From Nautilus pompilius (Eukaryota; Mollusca; Cephalopoda; Nautilida; Nautilidae), in NCBI GenBank assembly GCA_018389105.1, contig JACATO010001552.1, positions 186,001 through 250,000 of the forward strand: a stretch of DNA of 64,000 nt. The letters are read 5' to 3'. The position numbers and the translations under genes are program-made. Below the pieces are notes generated by a model. That model saw only the letters and a program-made list of their open reading frames with translations. It was not told where the DNA came from and searched no databases. Positions within the stretch are counted from its first letter, which is position 1, and the number at the start of each line of letters is the position of its first letter. Shown here one piece after another: positions 51,173-63,006 of the stretch.

Positions 51173-54100
51173 AAATCTGGCTGGGTTTTTATTAAATGAA
51201 CTCGTTTATTTAATATTGCTTTTATATCAAATTTTATAGCAATACGAAATACAAGCTATCAAATAAAAATACAATTTTAATTGTATTATTTTCTAAAATT
51301 TACAATAATCTTATAGTTTTAAGTTAAAAAATAAAAGTTAATACTCTTTCCACTCCTTGATTTTACAGTTCATTTTAGATTTTCATCAAAAGTAGACCAA
51401 TTTTTGTAGCAGTTCGACATCCATCAATCTGGACGTTCACTAGGTGCCAGCTGATGGTGAAGTATTCGGCTGAAGAGCCAAAAAGCGAAGGAAGAATATT
51501 GGGATGTTGCAGCATTACATCTTTTATGTGAAACGAGGAACTAAGCCACAAGGCACTGCAGTAGTTTGTAAAGATTTTATTATTTATAAGTTTTTAAATG
51601 TCATTGAAATTAATTGTTTTAAGTTGTTCTCGTCTGATTTTTACATATCTAATATGGAGTTTGTTTTTTTCAGTATAGAATTGCGAAAGACCAATGTGTG
51701 ATTGATTTTACCGCATACAATCTGAGTAGAAATCACTCAGGGCGTGAAAGGTCTTGTCAAACAGCACACCGAATTTAATGGCCCATTTTAAATATTAAGC
51801 AGGGATTAGCCGGTGGCTCCAAATTTCTCTGTATGGTTATCAGTTCTCGGGATTGTTCAGTCATTGCGTGGATTATAAAGCAGGTTTGTAATTGTCTCCG
51901 CGTGGAGATTGACAAATACTGCGGATCGGGTAATCGAAGTAACTAGTCTTAACAATTTTACCGGTCTACTACGTAAACCGAAGTTGTACGTTTTCCATGC
52001 TTGTTTCCGCGTTGTATTTATATCATAGGTCTATTCTTTAAACTTATTAATTTCAATATTTAAAATTTATTTTTAAAAAAATCATTACATTGCTTCTTGA
52101 TCGTTTATACAAGATTTTATTTTAGTTAAATTATTTGGAATGTCAATCATTTTGCCAAATCTCCTGTTTTTTTTTTCCCCTGTAAGGTAGATGGGACAGG
52201 CAGGTCGGCGAAGTCTTTAGGTCGGTCACGTGATTCGCTGAAGCAGTCAGTGGACGGCTTGAAAGCTCGAGTGAGAATTACGGACCACATGCTATTCGGC
52301 CACGGTTCATTTTCGGTCTGGCCGTCTCCGTGTTGCTATTGCGAAGAGTTGACATAGGAAACTATTAAGTGGATGTTTTGGTCGTTAGACTGGCCGCCTC
52401 TGTGGACGCTACGGAGGTGTGCAGTTCTTATTTAAAGACTGACCAGTGGAATGCTGGGAATAGTACTGTACTTCAAACTATTTAAGTAATGTTCTTTTTT
52501 TTTAAAAAAAAATTGTAAAAAAATGTAACTGTATAAGTTACTCAATAGATTTATGAATGAGAAGCCGACTAGATACGAATACTTTAGTAGATAAACTTTG
52601 TTTTTGTTTTTATTTTAAAAAAAAAGAAGCCACTCTTGATAATCTTTTTTACATAAGATTCGTTAATAACGATAACAATCAGTTATCTCGCGTAAGAGCG
52701 ATCGTCACGATTGCTAAATTATCGTCTCTGTCGTTCAATTCGGAGAAAATCCATCTTGGATAAATACGTTGTGAGCTGTTAATTTCGTTGCCTCCATATG
52801 TATAGCTTAGCGCTCACTTCCTGAAGGTTACCACGGCAATGTAATACCAAGCCGACACCAGAATTCTGGCTTTCCAAAGAGCGTCCACATGGAGAATGTC
52901 TAGTCACGATTTCTGATATAGATTACATTGCAGTACTTTATACAGACAACGTCAGCGTGGATTCTTAAACGGTCACGGTGCTAGGAAACATCCTACGAAA
53001 CGTTTTCATATTCCTGTTAGGACGATGACGAGTGGTCTACCGAGTTTTCAGAGATTCTTGGGCTGCTGTTGCTTGTGCAAACAGGAATAGCCGTGCAGAA
53101 TAATCGGAGCACTTGGGGATGTGCTTTGAAAACTCTTCTAAAGGCCCTACCTAAATATAAATGGGGGAAATCGATGCCCCTGAGGTGCTACATCGACGAA
53201 CTGGTAGAGAATAACGGGAGTAGCCACATTAATGACCGGACAGAAAATACGGCCAAGATACATCAGAGAAATCTAAAACATCCATTAACTTCTTTACACC
53301 TTCATGTATTTTTTTTTTAAAGAAGCGATGCTAACAAGAAAAGCTAATAATGTATTCACTAATGTTTCTCGATTATCCTCTGATATTAAGACTTTCAAAT
53401 ACAATTAACTTAGTTTTAATTGTCTCCTAGTAACTGCTGGCGCCTAAAAATATTTGTTTCGATAAAACCTTTCTCCTACTTCTTACTAAAATGTTATTTG
53501 ATTTATAGAATTAAAGGGGGTATGTTGGATTTACCTAATCACCTTATTATTAATAATCGAACTGGTTAATTGATCAATAAACCGACATTTTAGATACTAT
53601 TCCAGCGCGCGGTCAGGGCTTTTTCTGAGAAATGCTCTTATTGTGCAATTTTTGTTATTGGTTCTAAACTCAAAACTATTCTTTAATTTTATTGATTTTG
53701 TTGTTTTCTGATCTTTAAATTATTACGAATTCTCAATATCTTCGTTCCTCCTTAATTATTTTCCGTATACTACGTTACTTTTTACGTTACTTATAAAAAT
53801 TTAGGGGCATATGCAACCTAATCTAAAAGCTATAATATTTGTGTTGATTAGACTGTATATTTAGCCAGAACACAAGATGCTGGAGAGATACAGATTTGGC
53901 ACTATAAAGGGTTATATTAACTCGTAGTAAATAACACGGATTTGAATAGTGGGTACACAGAGGGTTAAAACAACGTCTCCGTTCATTTTCCCAATCTCTT
54001 GCTACTTAAAAACAAAAGATTTTAACTGCGCCATCAAGAAAAATCAACCGCAGAGGGTTACAAAAATTATATTACTGTATATTTGTCACAATCTAAAGCT

Positions 54101-54192
54101 TAGAAACATAAACGATTTCTTTACCTTAATTTCATTACTATAATAAAAATTCGTGTTAATATGACTGATCTAATAAAAGTATCTATATGACA
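51173..54192. other. Unassigned sequence
   Basis: Short open frames (51504-51701, 52557-52763, 53069-53320) are not recognised. T-then-A palindromic tracts lie near 52494 and 53310. Confidence 0.4.
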
Positions 54193-55663
54193 TTAACCCT
54201 CGTGTTACGCTGAGAACGTAGGTGGTACGTTTGTGGTGCTTTAGATCAGTATGATTCGAAACATTTGTATGTATTTGCCGTTTCTAGGACGAAAATAATG
54301 GTTTATGCTTTTAATTTCATCTATATAAAGATACATTTAGTTAGTTAAAAGCCTTTTTTATTCAAGGACATTACATGGCACGGAGCTGCTGAATGTGATG
54401 CCGTATTGTTAACAGAAATGCTTTTCTGCATCTAACTCAGGCGATGTCCGCCTTGTTGTCGTTGCTAAATGGACCAAACCAACATCTAGTTCCTCCCCCC
54501 CCATTCCATTTGCTGTTGTTGCATGTTCATTCACCTTTCTTTGACTATCTTCACCATAGCAATTTTGCAGGTCTTCTGAGCACCATCGCAGACCTGGTTT
54601 TGATGAAAAAGTTCGACCAGAACCTTTCCCCGACACCTGCAGAATAGTCTGCGTTGGCGAAGTTCGTTGAAGTTTCACTCTGAATGAATTCCTGTCCGCA
54701 AGAAAAGTGCATTGTATGTCAACACATCCAAGATGTTGTAGAGTAACACCAACGGCCAGTAGTCGTCGAAGTTATGCACACCTCTCTCGGCGGACATGCA
54801 GTCGAGGACGATGTCAGGGTCCGTGTAGATTCCTCCATTTACTGGCGCGTCCTTGTGCGACAGGCAATGACGGCGGTTGTCCGTGGGAACGCAAATATTA
54901 ATGAATGATCTACGCGCTCTTCATTGTAGAACATTAGCCGGATTATTTTCGGGCTTATTTTTCCTTATTGTCTCCAGCATTTTGGCTTTCCCCTCCCCTG
55001 ATAAGTTCGATCTCGAACCGACTCGATGCGAAAATTATAGCCTCACAATCCCTGGGGCATATCCAGTACCACGTGGTATCCGAAATTACGCCCTGGGTCT
55101 TCGCCAGGGAGTTTCCAAGCGTACTCATGTATGTTCCAGACGCAGCTGAATTTGGCATGGCAGGCGTTCCCTGAAGGACCACGGTAACATTTGGCCCTGG
55201 ATCTGTTCAGCAGAGACAAAAAAAACCCCCAACCAATTATTTCATACTTCTCTACTGGCGGCCATCTTGTCCAAGTTTACGTCGGCCGACTCTGTTACCT
55301 CAAACCCAGAGGGATACCGCTACGGTAATATCAAGGAAGTAACGACACCGACAAACCCATACAAATCTAAATAAAAATAATTAATTAATTTAAAAGTGCA
55401 AAAATAAAAATAGAAGAAAAAAACAAACAAAACAGATCATTTGGCACAAACAAAGCACATTCACACACACAAACCGTTCAGGTCACTATGACCAAAGAAC
55501 GTGACGTACCCGTACAAAATGAGTTTGTGAATAAAGTAAGGATACAGTGGTTCCAATTCTTTGCTAATATTTTAATCACCCAGAATTAGGAAGAGTCATA
55601 GAAATCAGGGTAGAACGAATTTTAGAAATTTTAGGCAAACCCTAAATGTAATATAAGGGTTAA
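54193..55663 (-). mobile_element. piggyBac-like element, decayed and shortened
   Basis: Both edges carry TTAA (54193-54196 and 55660-55663), the piggyBac target site. The left end reads TTAACCCTCGTGTTAC; the right end, read inward, is TTAACCCTTATATTAC, differing only by transitions over these 16 bases. Transposase remains lie inside on the minus strand. At about 1.46 kb it is shorter than usual autonomous copies (roughly 2.4 kb) and the transposase start is missing. It is a dead, internally deleted copy. Confidence 0.75.
54405..55190 (-). pseudogene. piggyBac-type transposase remnant
   Basis: The intact enzyme excises the element at TTAA without a footprint. Reading the minus strand from high to low coordinates: FGYHVVLDMPQGL (about 55060-55100), KMLETIRKNKPE (about 54945-54983), then GGIYTDPDIVLD (about 54795-54832) and WPLVLLYNILDVLTYNALFL (about 54700-54760). 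These occur in this order in piggyBac/PGBD transposases. The segment before WPLV, where the third catalytic Asp of the family lies, is shortened and reads ERGVHNFDDY, so that Asp seems lost. RRLF near 54645 fits the region that follows. Several frame changes show that it is dead. Confidence 0.75.
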
Positions 55664-58029
55664 GGATATCATCAATTGTATGTGTGGGTATTTGTGGCTT
55701 GGCGGTCTGAATTTACAGAGAGCCGTAATGTACTTTGTATATGAACTTCTACGAGATTCTCAAGATATGTTTTTAAGAGTGTTTTTTCCTAACCATTTTC
55801 GATCACGCTGATAATTCTTCTTTTGAAATGACCGATGTTTCTAATCAGCTGCGTTTATAGAGCGAGGAAACAAACTCAGCCTAATGGGTAGGCGCAGATA
55901 GGCAGTTAATATTAATCTGTTCTTATCCACTGTATCTGAGCCGACTCTGTGAAATTAATTTGTGTATGTAGCACTAAAATTAGTTAGCATCGTGATAAGC
56001 TACACATTTGGTATCAGTCAGCTTGGTTGCAATCGCTTGGTGACTAGGTTGTTGTGAAATTAGGAAAACTGGAATGCATACTTTTCTTATCGTGTTTTTA
56101 GCTCAGAAAACTGATGCCTTTCCATTTCTAATAAATCTTTGTTAGCAGTTGGATTTTTAAAAAGAAGGATTCAGCCTACGTAAATACAAGAACCTGCTGT
56201 TTATTTTCTGAAACCAAGAAAACAATTTAACAAACTTTGTGGAGTTACAGTGTTTATTTAAGGAAGTAGTTAGTTATAAGTTGGAAAACAACCTCAATCA
56301 CAGCATTTCAGGGGTGTAAAACATAACCATTGCTTTGTTTCGTGTTTTTATTTCTGTTTCTAGTTATTTACTCCACTAAAAGATCTCTAACCACTCCAAA
56401 TATTGTAGCGACGTTGATGGGTGGAACTTTCGTCAAGAACTGTAAACTACAACTGTTACTTTAGGGGTTTCCCGTAGCGACTTCAGGAGATGGATCATCG
56501 CTGGTATACTATGGATTATGGGATACAGCTGTGATAACTGGATCGAGGCCAAGCTTAGCTCGACTGTCTCTATTGGGCGCCGAATGTCTTTCCTGTACAC
56601 ACCCTTTTTTCTCGATCGAAAAACCAGTTGGATTAATTAGCTTTACACAAGTATATCAGAACTCTCACGAGAAACAGCAGTGAAAGTCTACACTTTCCGC
56701 CTGAGAGACAACACAAAGCATTTCAAACTAAGATACTTATTATGCTTTATTAAACAGAAACGCCAATTATTACTTAATTTCGTAGCTTTGAGCTAATATA
56801 AAAATTAGCATTCTGAATTGTAATGTTAACGTACAATTTTAAATAACCTCATATAGTATTCCGTGTTAGTAGAGATATAGAATACCACTAAAACATTTCA
56901 GTAGAAAGTCTGTCAATTTTTCAAAAACCTGTCGAGATGCGTGGTCGAGAAAAGCAGAAGCAGACTCTTTTGGAGATGGCAAGTAAAACCTTCTAACGAC
57001 AGTCTGGTTTCAGCAGCATTCCTCGGCGGCGATGCTGCTGTGGCTGCTTCCAATCAGCCGCCGGAGACGTTTTCTAGACATAGGACCGATACTATCTCTG
57101 TCTTGGAAAAAGGTCTAATGGAAAGAATAAATAGAAGTCACTGGTCAGAATGTATCTTATTAGTATGCTGCATAAAAGAAGGTGGAACTGCTATCCTTCT
57201 GGAACCTATCAACCCAGCACTCTGTCAGGATGGGGGGGTGGAAGAAGCAAACAGAGGACGTCAGTATTTACTTTTATTTCTAACTGGAAATTTACGGGCG
57301 CTCTCTGGAGAAAGCAGGAAATATCAATTTGATATCCGTGTTACGTTGGCAAGAAAGCTCCCTTTTCTCGATTAAGCCGTAGATCTTCTAGCAGAAACAA
57401 TTCACAAATCAAAAACCTCCATTATTTAGATAAAATTCCGATGGTAATCTTAATTTCTTTCTTTATATAGCGATAGAACTACGCATAGCAAAAGAAAAGG
57501 AGGGGGAATTCGGCTCTATTGATTCACCTTGACTTGAGTAAACTTCGCTTGTAATTTTAACATTGCAAAGATATTTCACACTAAGATAGTCTATCCAAAT
57601 ATCCTCCTATCGCATCAAATAATTTATTTGACCAAAAATCTCTGCATCATGAAACTAAGAAGTTATTTGTTTATTAAATTGGACGTGAAAGCGAAAAGAA
57701 AAATGGTGTAGCACCATAGTTATTTGCTGGATGCTGCTGTATATTTGCTAATCAAAACGATTCATTGAGGCTGGAAAGCTCACGTCATGTGGTGGAATTA
57801 TTTATTTTTTTTCCCTTTCAAAAAAATATCAGTTTTGAAATTAAAATTTCCAGATCATCGTAGGAAAATTTTCTACAAGATTTTCCACAGAAGAGAGTCT
57901 TCCTGTGCATCCTTAAATACTTTTGTGGTCACTACACCGAAAACCGAGATGAGCTACCAGCAGGGTAACTTATACTCTCATCATTTACTATATTCTCTGG
58001 TACTTTGTTATTTTCCTAAGAAATTGGAA
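55664..58029. other. Unassigned region with one 144-codon open frame
   Basis: The plus-strand frame 56941-57375 (first Met inside a GTG-rich context, no upstream signal) is the longest plus-strand frame in this part. Its product shows no domain, membrane segment or signal peptide that I recognise, and a second frame overlaps it. It could be part of an unrecognised repeat or simply open by chance. Confidence 0.25.
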
Positions 58030-60020
58030 TGACTGAAGTAAATTCTCCCGACCTAGTCACAGATTTGACGGTCCAATTCAAAGTAGAGAAAGAAAGAAAT
58101 TAGTTAATGAACAACATAAAACAACCAGATTCAACTAATTCATCAAACCAACAGAAGCAGTATGAAATCTAACTATCTAACAGATTCAACTCGCTACCAA
58201 ATCAGATGGAAGGTAGACAGACAAATAATAACTGTTCTAGTTTAATGTGTAATTATTTCCAAAAAACTACTCAAGGATGTCCCCTTTAAAATAACCGGTA
58301 GTTTACTAAAAATCCAAGACTAAAATAATAGATGTAAAGCATAGAAACATTCCTCGGTGGCTGAAGGGCGAATCCAAAAATTGTAATATGCTGAACTATT
58401 AAAACTGATAAACAAAAATACAGAGACATACAGAAATCTAATTGTCAAAAAATTGAAAATACAATTAGCTGAAAACGTAAAGAAAATCAGAAAATATATG
58501 TTAGAGTTGAGAACAGAGCGTATGGCTTACAATCAAAGAATCAGATAGCAGATTTTTTTTCTAAATACTTAAAAAGAGTAGAATAATAGTTCGGATCTTT
58601 ATCACGGCAACAATGTCGAGAAAGGGAGATGACTGCGCGCAGAACGTCGAATTAATTCTAACTTTTAGCAAATGGAATTTATAGTTATAAAAGAGGTAAA
58701 AAGATACTGAGGCCGATGAAAATGGATTCGTGATTGATTTGATGAAGATTGCAAGATTAATTGCATTTGCTCAAAGTATAGAATTATTCAATGCTTGTTT
58801 GAGACAAAGACAAATTTTAACAGAATGAAACAAATACAGCGGTGATGCTAATTCACAAAAGGTGACTATAAATACCTAAGTAAATACTGACCAATAAGCT
58901 TACTCTCGGTCATTTACAAACCTTTTGGAACATTTGATGAAAACCAGTGCAAAGACCAGGCTGGTTTTAAAAGCGAGTTTCAACTACTGATCACCTTCAA
59001 AGTTTAAAGAAAGCTATTTAGTAAACGAATGATTATAATCACCACTATGTACAACTTTCATTGATTTCCAAAAAAAACAAACATCATTTGACTCTGTAGA
59101 AACTGGTGCTATTAGTTAGGCAATGGTAAAGCAAAATAATTATCAAGGCTATATAGAAATTATTCAAGATATTTATAAGAAAACTATTCATAAAATGACA
59201 GGAAAAATCTAATCAATAAAAGTGAGACAACACGACACTATATCACAAAAGTTGTTTACAGCATGCTGAAAAGAAATTTTATGGAAAAATAAAATAACTA
59301 ACATTGGTGGAGAACTTCTCAACAACTGGGGACTTGCAGTTGACGTTATTTTTTCAGATAACCTGGTTGAACTCTAAACTATGCTAAATCAAATGAACCA
59401 TAAAGGAAAACAGTTTGGATTATGAAATAAATCAAAGAAAACAAAAATTGTGATTAACAAACATATCATTCCTGTGGGCATAAAAATCGACTCAGATACA
59501 CTTGAGCAAGTAAATAAATATGTTTATCTGGGCCAACTAATATCAATGAATTACAATTTAAAAGAGGGAATCAAAAGAAGAATTTTAATGAAATAAAGTC
59601 TTTGGTAAACATAGAAATGTAAAGAGAAAGGTGTATTTTTCCAACCATGACATATGGGTGTGAAACTCGGAAAACTAATAAGGATACCAAACGAAAAAAA
59701 AATTAGAGTATCTCAAAGGAAAATGGGAAGCTAGGCATTACGTGGAAACACAAGATAATAAAGACATGGATTAAGGAAAAAGACAATAGTTCAAAACACC
59801 AACGAATTTTAAAAACAAGCAAAATGGAGGTAAGCTGGACAAGTTTCCGGACTGAAGGATGACAGATGGACAAAGGCGATCACTAATTGGACACCATGGA
59901 GGAGGAAAGAGGAGCAGAGCAGGCCAAAAATAGACAGAAAGATCTTGGGACTACTTGGCAACGGGTGACAAAAGATCGACAGAACTTGCGTCACTTGAGA
60001 CATTTGTGCAACAGTCTGAT
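58030..60020 (+). pseudogene. RTE-like LINE, RT and C-terminal remains
   Basis: The intact protein would nick target DNA and copy its own RNA there. RT landmarks appear in order on the plus strand: PISLLSVIYKPF (58891-58926), DENQCKDQAGF (58936-58968), FDSVETGAI (59088-59114), then DTISQKLFTAC (59235-59267). The FADD active site reads LAVDV (about 59331), so one catalytic Asp is lost. KTKIVINKHIIPVGIKIDSD, YVYLGQLIS (59519-59545), PTMTYGCET (59641-59667) and DDRWTKAIT (59859-59885) follow. Upstream matches at 58040-58540 are weak, and no endonuclease domain was found. Many stops. The 3' tail and target duplication were not resolved. Confidence 0.85.
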
Positions 60021-60196
60021 AGTGTAACTGGTTAAAAAAAACATCTAAAGTATCCCTATTGACTACATTCGCTAGTACTTTATTCACTGATTTAAAAAAT
60101 ATATTGCTAAATATAACTTCACTCAGACATTATAGCAGAAAAAAGCTCATGCTCTTGAAACAAAATTTTCAAAGCTAAGAGAAAAATTTCAAAGCC

Positions 60197-60510
60197 AAGA
60201 ATGTAAAGCGAGGTTTGGTTTACCACGTTAATGGCGAAGCAGCATCGAGTGTTTCAAATTTAAATGTGTAAGCGAAGAGGTTCTTGTAATTCTGAGACAT
60301 CGATATAATAAATAAATACATGAGAAAAACGGAGAATTTCGTTTGATGATAACAGATTGTAATTTTATTGAGTCTTTCGAAAATTTAATAGGGGAGGAGT
60401 TTGTGGTGAAGAATTGACTCGGCCGAACGCTTTTGTTGTTGGTGCAGAACATCGCAGCAGTAGAAATTGCTCAGCATCACTTGCGTCCTGAAGCGATAGC
60501 AAATATACAG
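60197..60510 (+). repeat. Diverged direct repeat, copy A
   Basis: It starts AAGAATGTAAAGCGAG and includes TGTGTAAGC, CTGAGACAT, GAAGAATTGACTCGGCCGAA and GCAAATATACAG, all found in the same order in the copy at 62.0 kb. The function is unknown. It may be an old SINE/MITE family or a local duplication. Confidence 0.6.
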
Positions 60511-62014
60511 CTGCTAAGAAAAAAGAATAGAAAAGATTCTGAAGTTTTTCACAGAAACTCCTACCGTGATTTTCCCTATAACACTTGGTACTATAGCATT
60601 TGAAATATAAAAAGGTATAATTTTATATTAAACGACACCGAAAAATATCATTCACGTATTTTGTTTACAACGTGTGCTTCGTATTTTGTTGAAAATAGAT
60701 TTGTGCAAGTCTACAAACTGCAGTTAATAGTAGATCAACACATATAATAAGTGTTTTTTTTTTTTAAAAAAAAAAAAAATTATTTGCTGAAATTACATTT
60801 GCGTGTGTTTGGGCTCGAGCATATGACGGGCGGATTGTGACTTATATATTTTTTTTTAAAAAAGGAAGTCCTGAACAGAAAACAAACTTTGGATAGCGAG
60901 CTGTGTTTCAGGCCGATATGGCTAAGCCTGCTGGACTTTTAATGGTTTCCAGTAACAAATAAAATCTCTACTAGGAAAGCCCACCACGTTATAGAACTTT
61001 CCTTAATACAAGAAAAAAAAAACAAAGAAAAGTACATGACCAAGCATCCATGTCGTAGATGCCTGCGAAAACGGATTTTGGAGAAGAGGTTTGGCTAAGC
61101 CTCGCATTCGGGAGAAACAGTGGGGGGGCCCTAACTACAGAAGAAGCTTCGGCGCGCGATCGTACAGCCAGAGACGGCAAGGGAAATAAAGCATTGAGAT
61201 CCACGCCAGTCATCGAGCGGGAAAGATGCTGCCAAAACGTTTTTTTTTGTTGTTGTTGATACAAAACCTATCGATTTCCATAAAGGTGAAAAGAGAAAAT
61301 CTTGTAAATTCCTACAGCTATTTAAATGACAGTTATAATCGTATATATTACGCATAATTAAATTTTGTTTCATAAAATATGCGTAAGTATGCAAATTATA
61401 TTCTTTTTTAAGTGTGTACTTGTTTGTTTCTTTAAAGTTATACTTTATTCCATAAACATTTACGATGATGCAATATGTAAATAACAATAGGCTCTTACTG
61501 TAATCCTATACATGCATATAAATTGTATAGATTTTTACACTTTATTCTATAAACATGGTTACATCATATAACCAATTTCCCTCTGACAAATTCAGAATAA
61601 TCTGGCACATATTTTAGTATAATGTGTCCGCTCGGTTTTGTAAATAGAAGCTTCAGAATTCTTTCATAAGTTTGTTAGAATAATTAAGAAAGATGTGAAG
61701 CCTCAGCGATGCGCAAACAAAAAAAAAAAGCTAAACAAGATTCTTCTGTTTTAACAGTCCACGTGTTTGCCACTCTGAAACAATTGTCTGGTCACCCCCT
61801 GATCTCACCTAAGGGTTGGTGCAAAGATCAATCAACGCCGGTAAATTGAAAAATCAGAGTTGAGAAGAGTTGCCATTTTTTTTTTCTTATTTGCGTGCAT
61901 TTTGATATAAAATATTGTGGAATAAAAATAGGAAACTTATAGTCCGAGCGGACGATTTTCAGGTCATCTTTGCATGTTCTTCAGATTGTATATAGAGGAG
62001 AAAGAGTTAGACTT
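60511..62014. other. Spacer between direct repeats
   Basis: Two T/A palindromic tracts (60751-60779 and 60847-60863) lie here. GGCTAAGCCTGCTGG followed by ACTTTTAATGG (60920-60945) recalls the D and anticodon arms of tRNA-Lys(TTT), without a B box. Open frames 60989-61264 and 61131-61487 (minus) are unrecognised. Confidence 0.3.
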
Positions 62015-62409
62015 AAGAATGTAAAGCGAGCTCTGGTTTTACGTGTTACCGGCAAAGGAGTTTTTTTTTTTTTAATCCAGGAATTCAAACATCAAGAAAA
62101 ATGCCAATTCCCAGATACGTGAGAGAGCGAAGGGTTAATTAACGTGTAAGCAGAACGATTTTGGTAGTTCTGAGCCATTGACGTCATAAGCAAATAAGTC
62201 AATAAACTAAAAAAAGCTGAGAATTTTTTTGTGATAAAAGCGAATTATATATTTTTATTCAGATTTTTTTTCTTTCCTTTCTTCAAATAGTCTGGCGAAC
62301 AGTTTGTAGAGAAGAACTGACTCGGTCGAAAATTGTTTTGTTAATGCTGAGCATCTCATTGCCAGGAATTGCATCCCGTCGGTTGCGCCCTGAAATTATA
62401 ACAAATATA
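62015..62409 (+). repeat. Diverged direct repeat, copy B
   Basis: It matches 60197-60510 in order: AAGAATGTAAAGCGAG at 62015-62030, CGTGTAAGC, CTGAGCCAT, GAAGAACTGACTCGGTCGAA and ACAAATATA. It has extra bases near 62056-62130. Its end is cut by the MITE at 62410, exactly at a TA. Confidence 0.6.
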
Positions 62410-63004
62410 CAGTTGTCCCCCGGTATTCGCGGGGGTTACGTCCCTTGAGCACTCGCGAAGAGTGAAAAACCGCGAATATTGGACGTGGTCCATAAAAATG
62501 CCTATAAAAGTCAAAATATAACGTAAAATATAATAAAAAATATATAAGTAAATATATAATAATAATTTAATAAAAAACACAACACTCAGAGAAACACCCG
62601 AGATAGCTACACATGGTAGGTAAACTTGGATGATGCGGGACTTCTGGGCTGCACCTGCCTGAGACAGCGCCTCCAGCCAATCAGCAGCGAGGAGAAATGA
62701 ACAACGCTCTCGGATTGGCTACTTTCAAACCTCCAGCCAATAGCGTTTATTTTATATTGATATTTTTCTGAATTTACGTTAGTATTTATATAACAAAATT
62801 AGTAAATTATATTGTTATTAATAATTTAGCGTGAAAAAATATATATATTGCCACGAAAAAAGCCACAAAAAATCGCGGAAGATATTTGCGATTCCGCGAA
62901 TATGCGGGGGTTTCCACGAACAATTATTAGTTAGGTTCTAAGGAAAATTCCGCGAATAACCGGGGCAGCGAATGCCGAACCGCGATTACGCGGGGGGTCG
63001 ACTG
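62410..63004. mobile_element. pogo/Tigger-like MITE
   Basis: The left end reads CAGTTGTCCCCCGGTATTCG and the right end, read inward, CAGTCGACCCCCCGCGTAAT. TA flanks both sides (62408-62409 and 63005-63006). Inner copies of CCGCGAATA-type sequence occur near both ends. This design (CAGT start, GC-rich ends rich in CGCGAATA, TA target) is typical of Tigger/pogo elements of the Tc1/mariner superfamily. There is no transposase frame. The centre holds a non-TE-like GC-rich block with CCAAT boxes. Confidence 0.85.
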
Positions 63005-63006
63005 TA

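Noticed and set aside
53957-53967. GAGGGTTAA as a second piggyBac end pairing with 54193
   Set aside because: It lies on the wrong side of the TTAACCCT end; the end at 55660 has the right orientation and encloses the transposase.
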